Below, piece after piece: positions 1-4,858 of a stretch of 5,517 nt of DNA. Each line of letters opens with the position of its first letter. Position 1 is the first letter of the stretch. The notes beneath the pieces were generated by a model that searched no databases, was not told the origin of the DNA, and saw only the letters and a list, made by a program, of their open reading frames with translations. A program made the translations under genes and the position numbers. Location: positions 1-5,517 of the forward strand of contig DATJUF010000082.1 of NCBI GenBank assembly GCA_035502655.1. Reading direction: 5' to 3'. Origin of the DNA: DATJUF01 sp035502655 (GTDB lineage: Bacteria; Desulfobacterota; Binatia; Binatales; Binataceae).

Positions 1-333
1 GCGCGCCCGAGAAATCGCACTGTCGCTACTCGATAGACTCCCATCAGGATCGTAGAGCTACATCGCTGGTATCAGGGAATCTGGCACGTCGACCGCACTC
101 AGGATCGAGTAATGCAGCCGCGGCGGGCTCGGCTATTTGCCGCCGAGAGCGACGTCGAGTCCGCTGTAGATGGGCAGAAGGAGAGAGCAATACGCTTTCG
201 GAGCTTGGCGCCGGGCTTTGTGAGCCTCTACGGTGCAGACAGAGCCCGATGGGTGAATGTCCTCAGGTTGCATAGCTACGCGATCGATGAATCGCTCGCT
301 GTCGTTCTTCCCTCGGACACGCCTCAACAAACG
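1..333. other. Region without a recognisable gene
   Basis: No reading frame here has a recognisable domain or a convincing ribosome-binding site. Open frames exist on both strands (for example + from 112 and - from 372), but their predicted proteins look like random translations, rich in Arg, Ser and Ala. A 9-bp direct repeat, TCAGGATCG, occurs at 44-52 and 99-107 and may be chance. The stretch adjoins a decayed IS3-family orfA (334-619, minus strand), so it may be further degraded insertion-sequence or neighbouring DNA. I could not recover an orfB reading across it. Confidence 0.5.
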
Positions 334-619
334 GTTGCCCGAATCCGCCTCGGAGGCGAAGGAGCCCTGCAAAGTCGTTTGCCCCCAGGTAGGAGCTGGA
401 GAACGAAAAAGCGCTCGTTCTTCTTCTCCAAATCCTTCATCCGCCGCGCCTGTTCCAGTTTCAGGCCAACGTACCCACCGCGCCAGTGATGGTAACTCTG
501 CTCAGAGTTCTCCAGGTGCCCGGGCCGGCCTCGCCGATCCGCTTGCCCTCGGCTGGCTCGACTTCCGCTTGGCACAACAGCGCGATGACCTTGTCCGGAA
601 TAAATTGTTTGCGTCGCAT
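334..619 (-). pseudogene. IS3-family transposase OrfA remnant (frameshifted)
   Basis: Reading leftward from the ATG at 619-617, the protein begins MRRKQFIPDKVIALL and continues CQAEVEPAEGKRIGEAG, matching the usual IS3 OrfA opening (MRRK.FT.EqII..L.eAEv..a.Gk...E). The reading then shifts frame near 520 into HLENSEQSYHHWRGGYVGLK followed by LEQARRMKDLEKKNER, which matches the helix-turn-helix and leucine-zipper part (lgvSeqTyyrWr.eyGGlk.dqakrlkeLEkEN.rL). A second shift near 395 leads to TLQGSFASEADSGN, resembling the family's C-terminal TLDK.ILKEA..GN. The total span, about 95 codons, fits an OrfA of normal length, so it appears decayed by small indels rather than truncated. In the family OrfA binds the element ends and OrfB supplies the DDE catalytic domain; no OrfB was recovered to the left. 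A GGGTCAGGTCA at 646-656 (TGACCTGACCC on the minus strand) begins with TG and could be the element's left end, but its partner is not visible. The identification is from remembered family patterns, not a search. Confidence 0.75.
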
Positions 620-850
620 CCCCCAACGCTCTGAACTCCCGCTTAGGGTCAGGTCAGTTCGCTTGACGAACACGGCAGCGTTTTATTAGCGTTGCTTGCG
701 GATAGAATTAGCAAAATCTTCGCTGCGGACATCTGCCGACATGTGGACGCCGTGCGCCATTCGCAACCTGAGAGACGTCATTCGCAGCCTTTATAGTCAC
801 CTTACGATGCAAAGGATTGCGTCGGATACCGAAAGGAAAAGGAATCTCTT
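620..850. other. Non-coding leader region upstream of the first amidohydrolase gene
   Basis: About 230 bases between the IS3 remnant and gene 1 contain no supported gene. Promoter-like hexamers for + strand transcription are visible but weak. TAGAAT at 703-708 has no good -35 box 16-18 bases upstream. TATAGT at 792-797 has only TGAGAG at the -35 distance. A TTGACG at 663-668, just outside the presumed IS end, is well spaced to no good -10 (TATTAG at 684-689 leaves only 15 bases). A 12-bp direct repeat lies at 758-790. The ribosome-binding site of gene 1 is AAGGAA at 839-844, six bases before the ATG. Confidence 0.5.
758..790. repeat. 12-bp direct repeat, possible operator
   Basis: CATTCGCAACCT (758-769) and CATTCGCAGCCT (779-790) differ at one base and start exactly 21 bases apart, about two helical turns, so both copies face the same side of the DNA. 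They lie 61-93 bases before the gene 1 start and just upstream of a TATAGT hexamer (792-797). This geometry fits a dimeric or paired regulator site, but no regulator gene is in the window and the pair could be chance. Confidence 0.35.
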
Positions 851-2533
851 ATGTCGTACGATTTGCTGATCAGAAACGGCTCGGTGGTTGATGGTACCGA
901 CGAACCTTCGCGGCGCGCTGACGTCGCGATCGCGAACGGGCGCATCGTCGAAATTGGCAAGATCACTGACAGCGCGAAGCAAGTTATCGATGCTTCCGAC
1001 TTGATCGTCGCGCCCGGCTTCATCGATCCACATACGCACTACGATGCCCAAATCTGCTGGGACCCATATATAACCTCGTCGTCATGGCACGGGATAACCA
1101 CGGTGATGATGGGCAACTGTGGTGTCGGGATTGCGCCGTGCCGCCCAGCGGTGCGCGAGATAGCGGCGTGGGATCTGGTCAATGTCGAAGGGATCCCATT
1201 CGAGGTGCTTGGCAAAGGAATCAAGTGGGAATGGGAAACCTTTCCTCAATACCTTGACGCGGCCCAGCGCCGTGGATCAGGTATCAACCTCGGCTTCCTG
1301 GCGCCGCTTACCCCGTTTCGCCACTTCGTGATGGGCGAGGAGTCGATGGAACGCGCGGCCACCCGAGGGGAGACCACTCAGATAAAGGCGCTGATTAAAG
1401 AAGCCGTGGCAGCCGGTGCGTTCGGTTTCACCACGACCGCGATTGCGCAACATATCGGTTATAAGGGCCGGCCCCTCGCGTGCCGAAACGCAAGTCGTGA
1501 CGAGTTCAAGGCCTACGCGAACGCGCTCAAGGAACTGGGCCGGGGTGCTATGGAGCTAGCGCTCACCAAATCGGCCTCCGTACTAGACGACGAGGAATAT
1601 GAATTCCTTGATCTTCTGCTGACTGAGAGCGAGCGCCCAGTGACCTGGCTCGCCCTTGTGAATCGCGATGACCAACCCGAAGCGTGTCAGGACTCGCTGC
1701 GTAAGGCGGAACCACTCATCAGGCGGGGCGCGATTCCGCAAGTGACCTGCCGTCCGCTGATCATTCAAATTGATCTGCGCAATCCCTTCATCTTCGCGAA
1801 TCTGACGAGCTGGAATCCGGTCTTCAATCAGCCCGTCGAAGTGCAGGAGAAGGTCTATCGCGATCCGGGCTTTCGCCAGGCGTTCCGCAAGGAACTTGAG
1901 CGGCCCGCAGTCTTTAATGGCAAATGGGAACGGCTCGATGTGAAGGAGGTCTTCAATCCCGCGATGAAACCGCTTGAAGGCAAGAACGTTGCCGAGGTCG
2001 CAAAGCAACGCGGCAAGGATGGCGTCGATACATTCCTGGATCTCGCGCTCGAAGACAACTTGCGCATCCAGTTCACAATGGCCCTGTTCAACGCCGATGA
2101 GGATCGCATTCCTGAACTGATCAATGATTCGCGTGTGATGGTCGGACTTTCGGACGGCGGCGCGCACGTCGATATGCTGTGTGACGCGGGCTATTGCACC
2201 TACCTCCTTGGCACCTGGGTGCGCGATCGGCAAGTGATGAGCCTCGAGCGAGCGATCAAGCGCCTGACTTCCGAGCCTGCCGATTTCTTCGGGATCAAGA
2301 ACCGCGGGCGATTGTTGCCAGGAATGGCGGCGGACGTCGTCGTCTTTGATTACAACACTATTGGATCAGCCAGACGTGGCGAGATGCGCAACGATCTTCC
2401 CGGCGGTGGACGCAGAATCGTAATGCCGTCTCGCGGTATCGAACACGTGATCGTCAACGGCCAGGCGCTTTACCACGAAGGCAAGGCAGGCGAGACGCTG
2501 CCCGGCCAGGTGCTGCGCTCTGGTAACTGCTAG
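851..2533 (+). CDS. D-aminoacylase-like amidohydrolase family protein
   Basis: A 560-residue cytoplasmic metal-dependent hydrolase of the amidohydrolase superfamily, closest in pattern to N-acyl-D-amino-acid deacylases. The N-terminal beta-sandwich strand is typical (YDLLIRNGSVVDGT, 3-16; ADVAIANGRIVEIG, 23-36). The metal motif follows as APGFIDPHTHYDAQ (54-67, H61 and H63), then GNCGVGIAP (88-96) with C90 at the position of the bridging cysteine of D-aminoacylases. GLSDGGAHVD (432-441) supplies the probable catalytic Asp (D435). The C-terminal LLPGMAADVVVFD (488-500) is the classic closing motif. Oddity: no histidine occurs between H201 and H439, so the two histidines that hold the tight zinc in characterised D-aminoacylases appear to be missing. 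It is also longer than typical family members (about 480-500 residues), probably through added sequence around 300-385. The ATG is chosen because AAGGAA lies six bases upstream and the family N-terminus starts at once. The substrate is unknown; D-amino-acid, hydantoin-like or other cyclic amides are possible. The fold is near certain, the D-aminoacylase activity doubtful. Confidence 0.88.
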   Translation: MSYDLLIRNGSVVDGTDEPSRRADVAIANGRIVEIGKITDSAKQVIDASDLIVAPGFIDPHTHYDAQICWDPYITSSSWHGITTVMMGNCGVGIAPCRPAVREIAAWDLVNVEGIPFEVLGKGIKWEWETFPQYLDAAQRRGSGINLGFLAPLTPFRHFVMGEESMERAATRGETTQIKALIKEAVAAGAFGFTTTAIAQHIGYKGRPLACRNASRDEFKAYANALKELGRGAMELALTKSASVLDDEEYEFLDLLLTESERPVTWLALVNRDDQPEACQDSLRKAEPLIRRGAIPQVTCRPLIIQIDLRNPFIFANLTSWNPVFNQPVEVQEKVYRDPGFRQAFRKELERPAVFNGKWERLDVKEVFNPAMKPLEGKNVAEVAKQRGKDGVDTFLDLALEDNLRIQFTMALFNADEDRIPELINDSRVMVGLSDGGAHVDMLCDAGYCTYLLGTWVRDRQVMSLERAIKRLTSEPADFFGIKNRGRLLPGMAADVVVFDYNTIGSARRGEMRNDLPGGGRRIVMPSRGIEHVIVNGQALYHEGKAGETLPGQVLRSGNC

Positions 2534-2604
2534 TAGCAAGTTTCTTTCTTGTCTCACCGGGTTGGGACTGCGAAAGCAAATAGTCAATTTAGAGGGTAGA
2601 ATTC

Positions 2605-2609
2605 AGGAG
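2605..2609 (+). promoter_or_regulatory. Ribosome-binding site deciding the gene 2 start
   Basis: AGGAG lies six bases before the ATG at 2616. The frame is also open upstream to a TTG at 2562, but that would add 18 residues (MGLRKQIVNLEG...) outside the family's usual N-terminus and would place this ribosome-binding site inside the gene. The ATG at 2616 is therefore preferred. Confidence 0.75.
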
Positions 2610-2615
2610 CCTATT

Positions 2616-3764
2616 ATGACGCAATTTCGCCTGATATCGGCAGATTCACATGTGATGGAGCCAGCGAACTTTTGGGTTGAGCGTCTCGATAACAAGTTCA
2701 AAGACCAGGCTCCGAGGGTAGTAGCTAAACCGGATGGCCAGGGGTTTATCTTCACTGGCCCCGGACTTAATCCCTTTCCGGTGGCGGGTGGCTTTGGTAC
2801 TGGACGCAGTGGCGAAGAACTCAAGGAGCATATGAAACGCGGCTACGAGGCCGCGCGCCCGAGCGGATGGGACCCGGCCGAGCGGATCAAGGATCAGGAT
2901 GTTGACGGAGTCGAGGCCGAGGTGCTGTACACAACCCTCGGAATGCCGCTCTTCAGCCTGCGTGACGCCGATTTGCAGCGCGCATGCTTCAGTGCCTATA
3001 ACGACTGGCTTTCACAATTCTGTTCTTACAATCCCAAGCGTCTAATCGGCACCGCGCTGATTTCGCTCGAAGATATTCCACAAGGAATCAAAGAGCTGGA
3101 GCGCTGTGCGAAGAAGGGCCTTCGCGGCGCTATGATCTGGGGTTCGCCGCCGGAGGACAAGCCCTATAGCAGCAGTCTATACGATCCGCTTTGGCGGTCC
3201 GCCTCCGAGTGCGAAATGCCGTTATCACTGCACGTGATAACGGGCAAGAGCAAAGAGAGCGACAGCGGCGCAGTCAGCGAAGCTTTGGGACTGACTAATT
3301 CAGGAAAGCGAAGAGTTCAAATGGGCGAGCTCTACGCGAACTTGATTCATGAGATCCAGCGCTCGCTGACCTCGATTATTTTTGGTGGCGTCTTTGAACG
3401 ATTTCCCAAATTGAAGATCGTGTCGGCGGAGAACGATGTCGGCTGGCTCCCGCACTATATGTATCGTCTCGATCATGGCTTCGAGAAATTCGGCGCGATG
3501 ATGGATCAGCCCCTTTCGATGAAGCCCAGCGACTATATACGGCGCCAGCTATATGCGACCTTCCAGGACGATCCAGTTGGACCGGCCGCATACAGATTGT
3601 TTGGGCCAACGAATTATATGTGGGCTTCCGACTTTCCGCATACGGATTCGACCTGGCCCGAGTCGCGGAAGGTGGTCGAACGTGACTTCGCGGGTGTGCC
3701 TGACGATGTCACCCGAAAGATAGTCTTCGAGAACGCCGTCGCGCTGTACCATATCGCGATTTAG
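2616..3764 (+). CDS. Amidohydrolase 2 (Amidohydro_2) family metal-dependent hydrolase
   Basis: A 382-residue TIM-barrel protein of the Amidohydro_2 family, related to ACMSD/gamma-resorcylate-type decarboxylases and many uncharacterised hydrolases. It opens with ISADSHVMEPANFWVERL (7-24), the D-S-H variant (D10, H12) of the first-strand metal motif, in the DSHv.EP subgroup. Further signs are DVDGVEAEVLYTTLG (95-109), the strand-5 histidine in SLHV (H206), GGVFERFPKLKIVSAENDVGWLPHY (257-281, given by its F-E-R-F-P and E272 landmarks) and the strand-8 ASDFPH (337-342, D339 as probable catalytic or metal Asp). Length is normal and the protein appears intact; no signal peptide or membrane segment is evident. 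It starts 82 bases after gene 1 on the same strand and no strong terminator lies between, so the two may be co-transcribed. Members cleave C-C (decarboxylation), C-O or C-N bonds of aromatic or ring-cleaved acids; the reaction here is unknown. Confidence 0.88.
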   Translation: MTQFRLISADSHVMEPANFWVERLDNKFKDQAPRVVAKPDGQGFIFTGPGLNPFPVAGGFGTGRSGEELKEHMKRGYEAARPSGWDPAERIKDQDVDGVEAEVLYTTLGMPLFSLRDADLQRACFSAYNDWLSQFCSYNPKRLIGTALISLEDIPQGIKELERCAKKGLRGAMIWGSPPEDKPYSSSLYDPLWRSASECEMPLSLHVITGKSKESDSGAVSEALGLTNSGKRRVQMGELYANLIHEIQRSLTSIIFGGVFERFPKLKIVSAENDVGWLPHYMYRLDHGFEKFGAMMDQPLSMKPSDYIRRQLYATFQDDPVGPAAYRLFGPTNYMWASDFPHTDSTWPESRKVVERDFAGVPDDVTRKIVFENAVALYHIAI

Positions 3765-3774
3765 TTTCGGAATG

Positions 3775-3799
3775 CAGGAGCGGCTTCGGCCGCTTCCTG
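3775..3799. repeat. REP-like palindrome with TTCG loop
   Basis: CAGGAGCGGC (3775-3784), loop TTCG (3785-3788), then GCCGCTTCCTG (3789-3799): ten base pairs with one bulged T, closed by the very stable C(TTCG)G tetraloop. It lies ten bases after the gene 2 stop. No T-run follows, so it is not a classical intrinsic terminator; it could protect or delimit the 3' end of the transcript. The sequence resembles the GTAGGAGCGGCTTC..GCCGC class of extragenic palindromes known from Xanthomonas, Stenotrophomonas and Pseudomonas. Confidence 0.6.
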
Positions 3800-3802
3800 A
3801 AT

Positions 3803-3820
3803 GTTCACAGATTGGTGAAC
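3803..3820. promoter_or_regulatory. 18-bp inverted repeat, possible operator
   Basis: GTTCAC (3803-3808), six-base spacer AGATTG, GTGAAC (3815-3820): perfect arms of six. It is directly followed by TATATATT (3821-3828), and TTCACA (3804-3809) within it differs from TTGACA at one base, although the spacing to the TATATT is only 13 bases (15 to TATTGT at 3825-3830). The layout suggests a promoter overlapped by a binding site of a dimeric regulator (TetR or GntR type sites look like this) that would drive gene 3. No regulator gene is in the window. Confidence 0.4.
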
Positions 3821-3850
3821 TATATATTGTTGGTAGCGAGCTTGCAGCCG

Positions 3851-3867
3851 GTGCCGGGCTATGGCAC
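3851..3867. repeat. Short hairpin in the gene 2-gene 3 gap
   Basis: GTGCC (3851-3855), loop GGGCTAT (3856-3862), GGCAC (3863-3867). A five-base-pair stem alone is weak; it is listed because it is one of four consecutive inverted repeats in this gap. Confidence 0.3.
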
Positions 3868-3894
3868 GGACACCAGCAAATGCGTTGATTCGAG

Positions 3895-3921
3895 ACGGCG
3901 GGCTTAGGCTCGCCGTTGTTT
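3895..3921 (+). terminator. Terminator- or attenuator-like hairpin
   Basis: ACGGCGGGC (3895-3903), loop TTAG (3904-3907), GCTCGCCGT read as GGCTCGCCGT from 3907 with paired arm 3908-3916: nine pairs including one G-T wobble. It is followed by TTGTTT (3916-3921), a short imperfect T-rich run. It lies about 100 bases before the gene 3 ATG. It could end transcription from gene 2 or act as an attenuator in the gene 3 leader. The weak T-run keeps confidence low. Confidence 0.4.
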
Positions 3922-4020
3922 GCGGCTAAGCAGGGAACTGACGAAAAGCAGCTATCCGGGGGATCGCGACCCATCGGAGCGCTTTGTCGCGAGATCCGCG
4001 ATACGCTAACTGTACGCAAT

Positions 4021-4842
4021 ATGATCATCGATACTCACGTCCATGTTATCTCTGAGAACCAACAGAAATATCCGCGGCGAGCGGACGTGCAGGACTGGGT
4101 CCGCGATACCTCGGCCGAGATGTTGCTCGCGCTCAATCGTGAGGCCGGGGTCGACCGCACGGTGCTGGTCCAGGGCCATGGCGCGTATGAGTTCGATAAT
4201 AGTTATGCGGCGGATTGCACGCGCCAGTACCCGGGCAGTTTCGTATCGGTCTGCATTGTGGACCAACGGCAGGCCGATGCAGCCGATCGATTGACCTATT
4301 GGGTGCGAGAGCGCGGAGTCAGTGGCCTGCGGCTGTTTGCGATCGGCGAGCCCGAGACGCTGATTGACGATGCGCGCACGTTCCCATTATGGGAGAGGGC
4401 AGTCGCCCTCTCTATTCCGATTTGCATCATGGCGCGGTTCCATCAGGTCGCGCGTCTTGCGGTGCTGCTAGAGCGTTTTCCGGAGGCGCGGGTGGCGATC
4501 GACCATCTGGCGCTACCGCGATTGCGTGACGGTGCGCCGTATGATTCGGTCCAGCCGCTTTTCGAGTTGGCCCGTTTCCCGAATCTTTACTTGAAGTTCT
4601 CGACCGAGACCTTGTACGCGGCCCGGCGTGGGCGCAGCACGCCGAAAGAATTCTTCAGCCGGCTGATCGAACGATTCGGCGCAAACCGCATCATGTGGGG
4701 ATCAAATTTTCCCGCCACGCACGATCGCAGCTTCAAGGAGCAGGTCGAGTTGGCGCGGGATGACCTCGCTTTTCTGCCGCAAGAGGATCAGCGTTGGCTT
4801 TTTGGCGAGACGGCCCTCAGCTTGTGGCCGGCGTTGCGCTGA
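4021..4842 (+). CDS. Small Amidohydro_2 family protein, lactonase-like (COG3618-type)
   Basis: A 273-residue single TIM-barrel protein. It opens directly with MIIDTHVHVI (1-10), the D-x-H-x-H metal motif of strand 1 (H6, H8). The pattern then follows the lactonase/LigI-like branch: AGVDRTVLVQ (42-51), GVSGLRLF (99-106), RFPEARVAIDHLALP (152-166, H162) and NRIMWGSNFPA (222-232). The usual strand-8 Asp of GSDFP is Asn here (N229), and no His is present at the usual strand-5 position (IPICIMAR, 132-139). Both also occur in some family branches but weaken a standard metal-dependent mechanism. Relatives hydrolyse lactones such as 2-pyrone-4,6-dicarboxylate or fuconolactone. Start: the frame is open back to a TTG at 3916, adding 35 residues without domain similarity, so the ATG at 4021 is preferred; no ribosome-binding site is visible before either. 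It is followed after 16 bases by the flavin-dependent oxidoreductase gene, suggesting an operon and possibly consecutive steps: oxygenation, then lactone opening (inference). Confidence 0.83.
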   Translation: MIIDTHVHVISENQQKYPRRADVQDWVRDTSAEMLLALNREAGVDRTVLVQGHGAYEFDNSYAADCTRQYPGSFVSVCIVDQRQADAADRLTYWVRERGVSGLRLFAIGEPETLIDDARTFPLWERAVALSIPICIMARFHQVARLAVLLERFPEARVAIDHLALPRLRDGAPYDSVQPLFELARFPNLYLKFSTETLYAARRGRSTPKEFFSRLIERFGANRIMWGSNFPATHDRSFKEQVELARDDLAFLPQEDQRWLFGETALSLWPALR

Positions 4843-4849
4843 GAAAGGC

Positions 4850-4854
4850 AGGAG
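4850..4854 (+). promoter_or_regulatory. Ribosome-binding site of the luciferase-like gene
   Basis: AGGAG lies four bases before the ATG at 4859 (purine-rich continuation GAGAG up to the start). It fixes the start of gene 4 and sits in the 16-base gap after gene 3, which supports coupled expression of the two. Confidence 0.7.
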
Positions 4855-4858
4855 AGAG

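Noticed and set aside
44..107. Direct repeat TCAGGATCG at 44-52 and 99-107
   Set aside because: Nine bases in a short region without phasing, further copies or conserved surroundings is not enough to call a repeat array or CRISPR.
133..170. Minus-strand IYSGLDVALGGK, which resembles the N-terminus of IS110-family transposases (YvGlDVs...)
   Set aside because: Only about a dozen residues match, a stop codon follows directly, and no frame continues with the rest of the DEDD domain. It may be a coincidence or the last trace of a second element.
112..489. A 125-codon open frame on the + strand, and another at 257-634
   Set aside because: They overlie the minus-strand IS3 OrfA remnant or featureless DNA, lack ribosome-binding sites and recognisable motifs, and their composition looks like antisense translation.
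1583..2233. A 216-codon minus-strand open frame
   Set aside because: It lies wholly inside the aminoacylase-like gene, whose + strand reading has clear family motifs; the minus frame is a shadow in codon-biased DNA.
2534..2615. Possible terminator (CAAG tttctttc CTTG area) and a TAGAAT hexamer at 2597-2602 between genes 1 and 2
   Set aside because: The stem is only about four bases with no GC-rich arm, and the TAGAAT would leave almost no room before the ribosome-binding site and has no -35 box.
3549..4028. A 159-codon minus-strand open frame crossing the gene 2-gene 3 gap
   Set aside because: Its first part is the antisense of gene 2 and the rest is Ser/Pro/Arg-rich with no domain; it ends in the gene 3 start. 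No ribosome-binding site supports it.
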